This document shows, one piece after another, positions 44,238 to 52,565 of a DNA stretch of 52,691 nt. The position numbers and the translations under genes are program-made. The notes under the pieces were generated by a model, which saw nothing but the letters and a program-made list of their open reading frames with translations, was not told the origin of the DNA and ran no database searches. Position 1 is the stretch's first letter. Each line of letters begins with the position of its first letter. Origin of the DNA: Clostridiales bacterium (GTDB lineage: Bacteria > Bacteroidota > Bacteroidia > Bacteroidales > Muribaculaceae); contig JAMPBP010000005.1 of assembly GCA_023666645.1 (NCBI GenBank), positions 1-52,691 of the forward strand, read 5' to 3'.

Positions 44238-44247
44238 CAGCGCATTT

Positions 44248-44290
44248 GACCCATAGGTCATCAATTATCGGGATTCCGAGAGCGGAATCC
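44248..44290 (+). promoter_or_regulatory. Two leader hairpins before the second TPP riboswitch
   Basis: TGACC-cata-GGTCA at about 44247-44260 and the perfect 8-bp stem GGATTCCG-agag-CGGAATCC at 44271-44290. They precede the aptamer and may protect or insulate the 5' end of the mRNA. Role unproven. Confidence 0.5.
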
Positions 44291-44295
44291 GGCCA

Positions 44296-44394
44296 TTAAT
44301 TGGGGGTGCCACAATCCGGCTTACGAGGCTTGGCTGTGGCTGAGATCAAACCCTTTGAACCTGAACCGGGTAATACCGGCGTAGTGAAAATTAA
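44296..44394 (+). ncRNA. TPP riboswitch (THI element) upstream of the TonB-dependent receptor
   Basis: P1 is TTAATT (44296-44301) with AATTAA (44389-44394). The THI core is clear: GGGGGTGCC, GTGGCTGAGATCAAACCC, TTGAACCTGAACCGGGTAATACCGGCGTAGTGAA. The ATG of the receptor is at 44400, only five bases after P1, so ligand binding most likely blocks translation initiation directly. Confidence 0.96.
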
Positions 44395-44399
44395 CAATT

Positions 44400-46655
44400 A
44401 TGAAAAAAAATGAGACTCTCGTCAAGACTGCGTCAATACTGATGGCAGTCATGACACCCGGCATTGCCATGGCATCGGCCACTGGCGAGGCCATTCCCGA
44501 CAGCACAATGGTCAATCTTGACGCTGTCGAGGTAGTATCCAACCGTGCACGGTCCAATACGCCCATAGCCTTCACCAATGTCACCGCAGCACAGCTCGCA
44601 GCCCGGAATGATGGCCGCGACGTGCCGTTCCTTCTGGAAACAGTCCCCTCGGTACTTGTCACCGGCGATGCCGGCGGCGGCATAGGCTACTCGGCCATCA
44701 GAGTACGCGGCACCGATGCATCACGCATCAACATCACCGCCAACGGTGTGCCCATCAACGATTCAGAGAGTCACAATGTGTACTGGGTCAACATGCCCGA
44801 CTTTGTGTCATCGGTCAAGGACATTCAGGTGCAGCGCGGTGTAGGCACATCGTCCAATGGTGCCGGGGCCTTCGGTGCCAGCATCAACATGGTCACCGAC
44901 GCTCCCATGCGCGACCCCTCGGCAAGCGTGATTCTATCCTACGGCTCGTTCAATTCCAACCGGCAGACGGTCAAAGTAGGCTCAGGCATGTTTGGCGACC
45001 ATTGGACCGTAGAAGCCCGCTTCAGCCACATAGGCTCCGACGGATACATCGACCGCGCCTTCTCTCAACTGTGGAGCTATCAGGGCCAGCTCACCTACTC
45101 GGCCCCCTCGACTCTGTTGAGGCTACTCGCCTTTGGCGGAAAGGAACGCACCTACATGGCATGGGACTATGCATCGAAAGAGGAGATGGAAAAATATGGC
45201 AGGCGCTACAACCCTTGCGGCAAATTCACCGATGCCCAAGGCAACACAGCTTTCTACCCCGACCAGTGTGACAACTTTACCCAGCACCACCTGCAGCTGC
45301 TCCTCACACAGAATCTGGGGCAATCGCTCACGCTCAATGCCGCCCTCCACTATACCAAGGGCGACGGCTACTATGACCAGTACAAGACCAAGCGCACACT
45401 TGTGGAATATGGTCTCGACCCCTACACTCTCCCCGATGGCTCGGAGGTCGAGAAGAGCGACCTGATACGTCTCAAATACAACGACAACGACTTCGGTGGT
45501 GCCATGTTCAACCTCAAGCACCGCAGCAACCGGCTCACCACCACCCTGGGCGGTGCTGCCAACTATCACCGTGGCAATCACTTCGGCCGCATCAAGTGGG
45601 TGCGCAACTACATCGGTGCCATCGACCCACTGCAACAATACTATCACAACACCGGCCGCAAGCTCGATGTCAACATTTATGGCCGCGCTGATATCAATAT
45701 CACTGGCGGACTCACCGGATATGCCGACCTCCAGTTCCGCCACATTCACTACACCATCACCGGTGTGAGCGACAACTATGACTGGAACACAGAGGGGATG
45801 GCATCGCTCGATGTACACCGCAACTACAATTTCTTCAACCCCAAAGTGGGTCTGAACTACACCCGCGGCTCACACCGCACATTCGCCTCCTGGAGCGTAG
45901 CCCACAAAGAACCAGTGCGCGACAACTTCACCGATAGCGACCCTCGCCACACTCCCCACGCCGAGCGCCTCTTTGACTACGAGATAGGCTACAACTACGA
46001 CACTCCCCTGCTCAGTGCCGGCATCAACCTCTACTATATGGACTACAAGGATCAGCTCGTGGTGACCGGACAACTCTCCGATACCGGCAACCCGCTCAGC
46101 GTCAACATGCCCTCCAGCTACCGCATGGGTATCGAGCTCCAGGCATCGCTACGCCCCGCCAAGTGGTTTGACTGGGACATAAATGCCACTCTGTCACGCA
46201 ACCGCATCAAGGACTTCGTCGAGTACATCTATGAAGATGAATGGACCAATCCCATATCCTTTGACCGCGGCGACACACCCATCGCCTTCTCACCCTCGGT
46301 GATAATGCACAACGCCTTCAACTTCCACATGCTTGGCGGCATGGACGCCTCATTCTCCACCCGCTATGTGTCGCGGCAATACATGAACAACGCCCATTCC
46401 GACGAGGCCAGGCTCGACGCCTACTGCGTGAGCGACCTTAGCCTGTCATACCTGTGGACCAATATCCACGGCATCAAATCACTGCGCGCAGGTGTCACTG
46501 TCTACAACATACTCAACGAGAAATACTGCAATAACGGATATGCCGGAGCAGGATACTACATGGACGGTGACAATAAGCCCGTAATCTACCGGTATGCCGG
46601 ATATGCCGCCCAGGCCACTACCCACGTCATGGCCTCGGTAGCCCTGCAATTTTAA
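44400..46655 (+). CDS. TonB-dependent outer-membrane receptor, probable thiamin transporter
   Basis: A 751-residue TonB-dependent receptor. The signal peptide runs to about ASA, then a TonB-box-like MVNLDAVEVVSNR. The plug domain follows: VPFLLETVPSVLVTGDAGGGIGYSAIRVRGTDASRINITANGVPINDSESHNVYWVN, with SVKDIQVQRGVGTSSNGAGAFGASINM. The C-terminal 22-strand barrel ends in VMASVALQF with the terminal Phe. It lacks the N-terminal carboxypeptidase-like domain of SusC proteins, as expected for a vitamin receptor. The TPP riboswitch 5 bp upstream and the PnuC-type gene 39 bp downstream point to thiamin (or a precursor) as substrate, like the Omr1 receptors of Bacteroides; substrate is inference from context. 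Confidence 0.9.
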   Translation: MKKNETLVKTASILMAVMTPGIAMASATGEAIPDSTMVNLDAVEVVSNRARSNTPIAFTNVTAAQLAARNDGRDVPFLLETVPSVLVTGDAGGGIGYSAIRVRGTDASRINITANGVPINDSESHNVYWVNMPDFVSSVKDIQVQRGVGTSSNGAGAFGASINMVTDAPMRDPSASVILSYGSFNSNRQTVKVGSGMFGDHWTVEARFSHIGSDGYIDRAFSQLWSYQGQLTYSAPSTLLRLLAFGGKERTYMAWDYASKEEMEKYGRRYNPCGKFTDAQGNTAFYPDQCDNFTQHHLQLLLTQNLGQSLTLNAALHYTKGDGYYDQYKTKRTLVEYGLDPYTLPDGSEVEKSDLIRLKYNDNDFGGAMFNLKHRSNRLTTTLGGAANYHRGNHFGRIKWVRNYIGAIDPLQQYYHNTGRKLDVNIYGRADINITGGLTGYADLQFRHIHYTITGVSDNYDWNTEGMASLDVHRNYNFFNPKVGLNYTRGSHRTFASWSVAHKEPVRDNFTDSDPRHTPHAERLFDYEIGYNYDTPLLSAGINLYYMDYKDQLVVTGQLSDTGNPLSVNMPSSYRMGIELQASLRPAKWFDWDINATLSRNRIKDFVEYIYEDEWTNPISFDRGDTPIAFSPSVIMHNAFNFHMLGGMDASFSTRYVSRQYMNNAHSDEARLDAYCVSDLSLSYLWTNIHGIKSLRAGVTVYNILNEKYCNNGYAGAGYYMDGDNKPVIYRYAGYAAQATTHVMASVALQF

Positions 46656-46694
46656 GAGTATTTTTAAGAGTTAAACCCAAACATACTCTAAGTC

Positions 46695-47291
46695 ATGGAC
46701 CTGTTCATCGAGATACTGGGACTCACCGTAGGACTCATCTACCTGTGGTATGAATATCACGCCAACCCTCTCATGTGGCTGGCATCGGTCGTCATGCCAT
46801 GTATTTCCATGTATATATATTGGAGCAAAGGTCTGTATGCCGACTTCTCAATCAACATCTACTATCTCGCCATAGCTGTCTATGGTTACCTGCACTGGAC
46901 CCACGGTCCAAACACAAAAAAGACAGCCCGGTCGACAGCGTCCCCTTCAACGGGGCGCAAAGTCACCAGGCTGCCACTGTGGGGACTCTCAGTGAGCATC
47001 GTATCTACTGTGATACTCTGGTGGTTGCTATGGTGGTTGCTCAACACCTTTACCGACAGCAACGTGCCCGTGGCCGACGCCTTCACCACGGCCCTGAGCA
47101 TTGTGGCCCTGTGGATGCTTGCACGGAAATGGGCCGAGCAATGGCTCGCATGGCTGGTGGTCGACGCTGTGTGTGTGTTCCTTTACATCTACAAGGGAAT
47201 ATATCCCTACGCCATTCTCTACGGCATATACACCGCCATAGCATGGCTGGGATATGTAAAGTGGAAACGCTTGGCATCAGAACAGGCTTAG
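46695..47291 (+). CDS. pnuT: PnuT-type thiamin transporter (PnuC family)
   Basis: A 198-residue inner-membrane protein of the PnuC superfamily with seven hydrophobic helices. Conserved features are YLWYEYHANPLMWLASVVMPCISMYIYWSKGLYADFSINIYYLAIAVYGYLHW and VVDAVCVFLYIYKGIYPYAILYGIYTAIAWLGYVKWKR. PnuC members move nicotinamide riboside, but those next to TPP riboswitches and thiamin receptors (PnuT) carry thiamin by facilitated diffusion. The usual third gene, thiamin pyrophosphokinase, which traps the substrate inside, is not downstream. A 7-bp inverted repeat separates it from the receptor gene. The end overlaps a convergent small gene by 15 bp. Confidence 0.9.
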   Translation: MDLFIEILGLTVGLIYLWYEYHANPLMWLASVVMPCISMYIYWSKGLYADFSINIYYLAIAVYGYLHWTHGPNTKKTARSTASPSTGRKVTRLPLWGLSVSIVSTVILWWLLWWLLNTFTDSNVPVADAFTTALSIVALWMLARKWAEQWLAWLVVDAVCVFLYIYKGIYPYAILYGIYTAIAWLGYVKWKRLASEQA

Positions 47292-47558
47292 CTGTACCGG
47301 CATCGACGATGTCGTCGTGGACGACACGCCCGACACTCCCGCGCGCAACCTGAGCATACGGTGCTCAAGCCACCCGAGCGTGCTGTTACGCAACTCAACC
47401 CTCACCAGCCCTGCCACTCCCGCAAGCTTGTGGCATATGGTAGCCATCAGTTCCGACAGAGAGCTATAGCCCGACATCGTCATCGTGACTATCGTATTGC
47501 CACCCGAGATTACAGTGGCATGAATTGTATCGGTGGTGTTGATTACTGCTTTGTTCAT
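47277..47558 (-). CDS. Small hypothetical protein, convergent with pnuT
   Basis: A 93-residue protein without a family I can name. It has no signal or membrane segment; the first half is Thr/Ile/Val-rich (IHATVISGGNTIVTMTMSGYSSLSELMATI), then LVRVELRNSTLGWLEHRMLRL, and a Ser/Thr/Val-rich tail. The look is that of a small beta-alpha protein. Support for it being real is its start context with a TATCTTTG -7-like box at 47587-47594 on its strand, about 30 bp upstream. The 3' end overlaps pnuT by 15 bp, an unusual tail-to-tail overlap. Confidence 0.6.
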   Translation of the reverse strand: MNKAVINTTDTIHATVISGGNTIVTMTMSGYSSLSELMATICHKLAGVAGLVRVELRNSTLGWLEHRMLRLRAGVSGVSSTTTSSMPVQLSLF

Positions 47559-47900
47559 GATTTCTACGTTTTATTGTTCTGTGATGCAAAGATAAAAAGG
47601 AACGTGGGCAATTTTCTTGCACATCGATGTTAAACAACAATAAATCATCACGCTGCAATACCATAATCCCCCACACGGTGGATAATAGTCCATTCAACCG
47701 TGAACCGTAGCAAGCCGGGAGGCATGCCTATTTACCACGAGTTTGCTCCTTCGATAATTTTTGAGTAAATTTGTGGAAATTATAGCATCTGGGAGCCGGC
47801 ACAGGAAATGGGAAAATGCACCTCCCCCGGGGAGGCTGTCACCAGTTCAGCGTTACAGGCTCTTAAACACGATACAGCAACAGAATTCCTTGAGAACAAG
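47559..47900. other. Intergenic region upstream of ispD
   Basis: Apart from the divergent promoters at both ends, no gene is seen. It contains a short palindrome CCTCCCCCGGGGAGG (47821-47835) and an inverted copy of the AGAGCCTGT motif (47855-47863). A frame in phase with ispD opens at 47808, but its extension is not conserved-looking and is treated as leader. Confidence 0.5.
47742..47773 (+). promoter_or_regulatory. Promoter of ispD
   Basis: TTTG at 47742-47745, a 20-nt spacer and TAAATTTG at 47766-47773, a full consensus match. The leader to the ispD ATG is about 120 nt. Confidence 0.75.
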
Positions 47901-48617
47901 ATGTCGGTCAATACACACATAGTAATCGTAGCCGGCGGCTCAGGCAGCCGCTTCGGAGCATCGCTCCCCAAACAATACTGCATGCTTGCCGGCAAGCCGG
48001 TGCTCTGTCACACGATAATAAACCTCCTGAAAGCCGCTCCCCATGCCCACATAGTCACCGTTGTGAGCAACGACATGGTAAGCTACTGGCAGGATCTTGC
48101 CGAGACCCATTCGTGTCCCACCGGCGAAATCGTGACCGGAGGCTCAACGCGCTGGGAATCGGTGAAACACGCAATCGCCCACATATACTCCACATGCCAA
48201 GGCAACGGTGACGACAAGATTCTTGTTCATGACGGGGCCCGCCCCATCATTGACCCGGCAACCGTTACAGCAGTGCTGCGTGCCATAAAGCCCGGCACAT
48301 CGGCAGTACCTGTCACCGAAGTCACCAACTCGCTGCGACTGATTGACATCACCGATGGCACGTCACATGCCGTGGACCGCAGCCTGTACCGCTCGGTAGT
48401 GACACCCCAGGGGTTCATGCTCGAAGACCTGGCACAGGCCTACAACCTGCCCTACACCCCAACGTTCACCGACGATGCCTCGGTGATGGCTGCGGCAGGC
48501 ATGACCCACACTACACTCATCGACTCTCCGGCCTCCAACATTAAGATCACCAACCCCGGTGATATGGCACTCGCACAGTGGTATCTGACACAAACAATCC
48601 AGGAGAGTGTCAAATGA
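47901..48617 (+). CDS. ispD: 2-C-methyl-D-erythritol 4-phosphate cytidylyltransferase
   Basis: IspD makes CDP-methylerythritol in the MEP isoprenoid pathway. From the ATG at 47901 it has 238 residues, the standard length. The nucleotide-binding start VIVAGGSGSRFGASLPKQY includes the catalytic Arg and Lys. Further signs are VTGGSTRWESVKHAI, ILVHDGARPIIDPATV, AVPVTEVTNSLR and the dimer arm TPQGFMLEDLAQAY, ending FTDDASVMAAAG. recG follows 25 bp later. Confidence 0.96.
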   Translation: MSVNTHIVIVAGGSGSRFGASLPKQYCMLAGKPVLCHTIINLLKAAPHAHIVTVVSNDMVSYWQDLAETHSCPTGEIVTGGSTRWESVKHAIAHIYSTCQGNGDDKILVHDGARPIIDPATVTAVLRAIKPGTSAVPVTEVTNSLRLIDITDGTSHAVDRSLYRSVVTPQGFMLEDLAQAYNLPYTPTFTDDASVMAAAGMTHTTLIDSPASNIKITNPGDMALAQWYLTQTIQESVK

Positions 48618-48642
48618 TTTTAGTTAAACACCATCTACACGA

Positions 48643-50733
48643 ATGGATATACTGCGGAGACTCGAAATAATGTATCTAAAGGGGATAGGCCCCAAGCGTG
48701 CCGAACTCCTCAAGAAAGAGCTGGGCATAGCTACATTCTATGACCTGCTGCACCACTTCCCCCACAACTACCTTGACCGCTCCTCAATATACCCCATAAA
48801 AGAACTGGCCGGCGATATGCCCCACATTCAGCTCAAAGGACGCTTCGTAACCTTCAACACAATAGGCGAAGGAGCCAAGACTCGACTCACAGGGCTATTC
48901 AGCGACGGTACAGGTACGATAGAGGTAGTGTGGTTTCGCCGTATAAAATCAATAAAGGAGATGTACCACACCGGGCAAGAATACATCCTTTTCGGCAAGC
49001 CCGAACAGTTCAACTCACGCTGGAGCATCGTACACCCCGAGATTGACCTCACCACGGCCGTCGGTGCCATGCAAGGACTGCGCGGCGTATACCCGCTCAC
49101 CGAGAAACTACGTTCAGCGGGAATATCCTCGAGGGTGCTCCACTCCTACATACAGGCAGCCCTGCCACGAGTACGCTCAATCGTAGACCCTCTGCCTGAA
49201 CCGCTACGCGACCGCTACCGACTGCCACCCCTGCAACAAGCCCTCACATGGATACACAACCCCGCAAATGCCCAGCAACTGCAACAAGCCAAGTACCGGC
49301 TAAAATTTGACGAGCTGTTTTATCTGCAGCTGAACATTCAGCGGTACAGCGCAAAGCGCAACACCCAGCTTGCAGGTTTCCGATTCAAGCACATAGGCCG
49401 CTTCTTCAACCAGTTCTATCACGAATGCCTCCCTTTTGAACTCACCGATGCACAGAAACGGGTGATAAAGGAGATAAGAGCCGACATGGGTAGCGGCCGG
49501 CAGATGAACCGCTTGCTGCAAGGTGATGTGGGCAGCGGCAAGACACTGGTCGCACTCCTGTGTATCCTCATCGCCCTCGACAACGACACCCAGGCATGTC
49601 TCATGGCTCCTACCGAGATTCTTGCAGCCCAACACTACGAGACAATCTCAAAGCTCGTAGCCCCGATAGGAATCAACGTGAAACTTCTCACCGGCTCGAC
49701 CCGCAAACGCCAGCGCGACACAATACATCAAGAACTTGAAGATGGCACCCTGCACATTCTCATTGGCACACATGCCATCATAGAGGATAATGTGAAATTC
49801 AGGAATCTCGGCTTTGCCGTCATCGACGAGCAACACCGCTTTGGCGTGATGCAGCGCTCACGTCTCTGGCAAAAGAATGCCGTTCCACCACATGTCCTTG
49901 TTATGACAGCCACCCCCATTCCACGCACACTCGCAATGACCGTCTACGGCGACCTGCAGGTATCAGTGATCGACCAGCTTCCTCCCGGGCGTAAACCGGT
50001 AACCACACTCCTGCGTTACAACACTTCTCGCCTTGACGTGTACAAAGCCATAGGGCGACAGCTCAAACAAGGCCGACAAGCCTATATCGTGTATCCGCTT
50101 ATCAACGAAAACGAAAAGCTCAACCTGCTCAGCCTCGAGGAAGGCTACCGCAGCATCGTCGACAACTTCCCCAGCTACAAGGTGGCCTACGTACACGGAA
50201 GCATGAAACCCGGCGAGAAAGACTGGCAGATGCAACTGTTTGCAACCCATCAGGCCGACATTCTCGTGGCTACGACAGTAATCGAGGTGGGCGTCAACGT
50301 GCCCAATGCTACGGTGATGGTAATAGAAAACGCCGAGCGATTCGGGCTATCACAGCTACACCAGCTGAGAGGACGTGTGGGCCGCGGTGCCGAACGATCA
50401 TACTGCATACTCATGTCTAAGCCCCAAATGTCAAGAGAGACACGTCAGCGTCTTGAATTGATGACACAGACCTCCGACGGATTTGTCATCGCTGAGGCCG
50501 ACCTGAAGATGCGTGGCCCGGGCGACCTTGAAGGCACCATGCAAAGCGGCATAGCCCTCAACCTCCATATCGCCAATCTTGCCACCGATGGTACCATCGT
50601 ACAGATGACCCACACTGCTGTCGAAGACCTCCTGGACTCAGACCCCGACTTGACGATGCCGCAACATCAAAATATCTCACGCGAATTAAACACACTCTTT
50701 GGCCGGACAATTGATCTGAGCCGCATCAGCTGA
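48643..50733 (+). CDS. recG: ATP-dependent DNA helicase RecG
   Basis: RecG remodels stalled replication forks and Holliday junctions. It has 696 residues. The N-terminal wedge domain begins YLKGIGPKRAELLKKELGI and LLHHFPHNYLDRSSIYPI, with an OB-fold LKGRFVTFNTIGEGAKTRLTGLFSDGTG. The helicase core has Walker A GDVGSGKT at 294-301, DEQH at 395-398, MTATPIPRTLAMTVYGDL and the C-terminal VATTVIEVGVNVPNATVM, QLRGRVGRG. The end matches the RecG TRG region (AEADLKMRGPGDLEGTMQSG). Likely co-transcribed with ispD. Confidence 0.97.
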   Translation: MDILRRLEIMYLKGIGPKRAELLKKELGIATFYDLLHHFPHNYLDRSSIYPIKELAGDMPHIQLKGRFVTFNTIGEGAKTRLTGLFSDGTGTIEVVWFRRIKSIKEMYHTGQEYILFGKPEQFNSRWSIVHPEIDLTTAVGAMQGLRGVYPLTEKLRSAGISSRVLHSYIQAALPRVRSIVDPLPEPLRDRYRLPPLQQALTWIHNPANAQQLQQAKYRLKFDELFYLQLNIQRYSAKRNTQLAGFRFKHIGRFFNQFYHECLPFELTDAQKRVIKEIRADMGSGRQMNRLLQGDVGSGKTLVALLCILIALDNDTQACLMAPTEILAAQHYETISKLVAPIGINVKLLTGSTRKRQRDTIHQELEDGTLHILIGTHAIIEDNVKFRNLGFAVIDEQHRFGVMQRSRLWQKNAVPPHVLVMTATPIPRTLAMTVYGDLQVSVIDQLPPGRKPVTTLLRYNTSRLDVYKAIGRQLKQGRQAYIVYPLINENEKLNLLSLEEGYRSIVDNFPSYKVAYVHGSMKPGEKDWQMQLFATHQADILVATTVIEVGVNVPNATVMVIENAERFGLSQLHQLRGRVGRGAERSYCILMSKPQMSRETRQRLELMTQTSDGFVIAEADLKMRGPGDLEGTMQSGIALNLHIANLATDGTIVQMTHTAVEDLLDSDPDLTMPQHQNISRELNTLFGRTIDLSRIS

Positions 50734-50815
50734 ATAGTCAAGCAAGACAAAGTACTATTACTCAAATATTTGCTCATACACAAAGTGTTACATAGGGCGT
50801 TCCGTCACTGTTCAG

Positions 50816-52078
50816 TCAAAACTGGTACACCAGCGGCAAGCAACGCTGCATGTAGGCACGCGCCTCACTATAGGGTATGACATACCGGTCGTCACCCTGT
50901 ATCAGCTTCACCGGGCGCTCATTGCGGTACACAGTTATGTAATATCTCCCTTGCTCGGTCTTTGACAGCAGCATCTGCAGATTGGCCGCCATAGGCACAA
51001 CATCGAAATCCTGCCAGTGCATGGCCACCGTGTCAAAATAATTGGTCATATAGTAACAACCTTGCAGGTGTAGCTGCGACAGCAAAGGCATCAGCGTCTC
51101 GGCATGACCAAATCTGAGACACACCTTGGCAGGTACCGCACCCTTCACCGCCTCATCGAATGTGGTGATCAGATCAACAAGTAACCGCGAGGTAATCTCG
51201 GCCGGAACAGTCGACAACGTGGTAGCCGTGCGCTGCAAATAATGTTTCATATTATAGCAGCTCCACAGCCTGTTGTACTCATCGAGCGTAAAAAAGACTG
51301 AAGCATCTACATCGAGCCCCATCGCGGCTGTGCCGGCAACAACATGATACTCGTCAAGAGCGAGATCCCGCCAATTATCATCAAGCGGAAAATCAACCCC
51401 GAGTATCCGCTCCAGCGACGACTTATCAAGAATACCTGCGGCATATTTGTCATATACCTGCTTCCATTCACCTTCCTTACGCCAATCAAGATAATCAGTA
51501 TCAATATCGAATGGGCGCAGAAGTAGTGAGTTCTTACGACCTGACATCGTATATATCTCATTGTGGTTATTGAGCCGGTCAATTTGATGGGTAAACTCAT
51601 ACATACTCATGACACATCGCGGAGCATAACTCGAGATAGCATTCACATAACCATCATTGAAAAGCATCGGGAAATTGAGAAACATACGCGAGGCGATACC
51701 CCTCTGCTCAGCCATTCCGAGCGAATCAAGAGCTCCCCATCGGTTATGGGAAACATCAAGTATATAATCAGTGAGATGTAACAACTCACGTCCCTCTCCG
51801 GTAATAGTGCCCAGCGAATCTGCACGCAGAAGAGAACGCCTCAAATTCATTGACGAAGCCGGAGACGAAGCAAACCGAGCACCATGTCGCCCAACGTGAT
51901 TAATAAAAACAGGCTCCAGAGAATCCGGCAAAACAATGCCATGCTCAGGTACCGGATACGGCATGAGACTACCGGCACACTCATCATATGAGAAATGAGT
52001 GTCATTGGGATTGGCACAAAAAGCGATAGCGGAGCTTATGACCAAGAATAAAGCGGAAAAGAAAAAACGTACAGACAT
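50816..52078 (-). CDS. Secreted histidine acid phosphatase, MINPP-like phytase
   Basis: A 420-residue exported phosphatase. After the signal peptide (about 1-21) the active-site motif is RHGAR at 64-68 in INHVGRHGARFASSP, the phosphohistidine-forming site. The proton-donor motif is HAE at 325-327 (LRFGHAETL) rather than the HD of classical phytases and acid phosphatases. RHG plus HAE is the hallmark of multiple inositol polyphosphate phosphatases, which include a Bacteroides enzyme that degrades phytate in the gut. Substrate specificity is inference. It stands alone, divergent from the TPR gene, and converges on recG. Confidence 0.88.
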   Translation of the reverse strand: MSVRFFFSALFLVISSAIAFCANPNDTHFSYDECAGSLMPYPVPEHGIVLPDSLEPVFINHVGRHGARFASSPASSMNLRRSLLRADSLGTITGEGRELLHLTDYILDVSHNRWGALDSLGMAEQRGIASRMFLNFPMLFNDGYVNAISSYAPRCVMSMYEFTHQIDRLNNHNEIYTMSGRKNSLLLRPFDIDTDYLDWRKEGEWKQVYDKYAAGILDKSSLERILGVDFPLDDNWRDLALDEYHVVAGTAAMGLDVDASVFFTLDEYNRLWSCYNMKHYLQRTATTLSTVPAEITSRLLVDLITTFDEAVKGAVPAKVCLRFGHAETLMPLLSQLHLQGCYYMTNYFDTVAMHWQDFDVVPMAANLQMLLSKTEQGRYYITVYRNERPVKLIQGDDRYVIPYSEARAYMQRCLPLVYQF

Positions 52079-52109
52079 CTTAGATTATAAAAAATTCATA
52101 CTAAAAATG

Positions 52110-52117
52110 TAATTTTG
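52110..52117 (+). promoter_or_regulatory. -7 box of the TPR gene
   Basis: TAATTTTG fits TAnnTTTG and lies 31 bp before the ATG at 52149. No clear -33 element is seen in the AT-rich sequence upstream. Confidence 0.45.
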
Positions 52118-52148
52118 CAAATATATATAATAAAACAAATAATTAGGG

Positions 52149-52418
52149 ATGGAGTTGAAAGAAATAAAAGAAAAAGCTCGGAAAGGGGAAATTGAACAAG
52201 CAATCAACGACCTCTCACAATATCTGGTAACTCATATAAACGATGATGAGGCATACTATATTCAAGGACGCCTGTATTGGAAAAACGGACAACACGCCAA
52301 CGCCGTTGCATGCTACAGAAAAGCAATAGCACTGAATCCCGACAGTCCCGCACATCACGCACTCGAGATAGCCGAATCGGTATTCAATTTTTACAACCCC
52401 GACCTTCTGAATCCATAA
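52149..52418 (+). CDS. Small tetratricopeptide repeat protein
   Basis: An 89-residue soluble protein made of about two TPR units: ELKEIKEKARKGEIEQAINDLSQYLVTHIND and AYYIQGRLYWKNGQHANAVACYRKAIALNPDSP, the second matching the W-L-G-Y-A-F-A-P consensus, followed by a short cap helix and the tail NFYNPDLLNP. Similar small TPR proteins are frequent in Bacteroidetes; it probably acts as a protein-binding adaptor. The partner is unknown; it is transcribed divergently from the phytase-like gene. Confidence 0.88.
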   Translation: MELKEIKEKARKGEIEQAINDLSQYLVTHINDDEAYYIQGRLYWKNGQHANAVACYRKAIALNPDSPAHHALEIAESVFNFYNPDLLNP

Positions 52419-52436
52419 CCTATACCCTTAAGTCGG

Positions 52437-52565
52437 CCGGAACCCGAAGCCAACCGGGACCCGAACTCCTGGCCATAGAACCGATATTAATCGAAGCTGA
52501 TTGGGACAGGAAGCAATCGGGACCGAAACAGGTTGGGACCGAAAAAGATTGAGACCGTAAGCCTC
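52437..52565 (+). repeat. Degenerate 16-bp tandem repeat array
   Basis: Units of form GGGACCGAA plus about 7 bases recur with exact 16-bp spacing at 52503, 52519, 52535 and 52551, and related units at 52439 and 52455 keep the same period; the units between are eroded. It follows the TPR gene stop by 20 bp. The last unit, GAGACCGTAAGCCTC, is nearly identical to 39796-39810 behind radC. The short open frame crossing it is a by-product of the repeat. Confidence 0.75.

Noticed and set aside
43691-44299. Several short open frames across 43691-44299 that could be taken as small proteins
   Set aside because: They lie on or opposite the RNase P RNA, the promoters and the riboswitch leader, and none has protein-like composition.
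47808-47900. N-terminal extension of IspD by 31 residues
   Set aside because: The extension is not part of the IspD fold and includes a palindrome and repeat motif; the ATG at 47901 begins the conserved strand.
52277-52552. Open frame overlapping the TPR gene and the repeat array
   Set aside because: Out of phase with the TPR protein and extended only by the 16-bp repeat; composition is repeat-driven.
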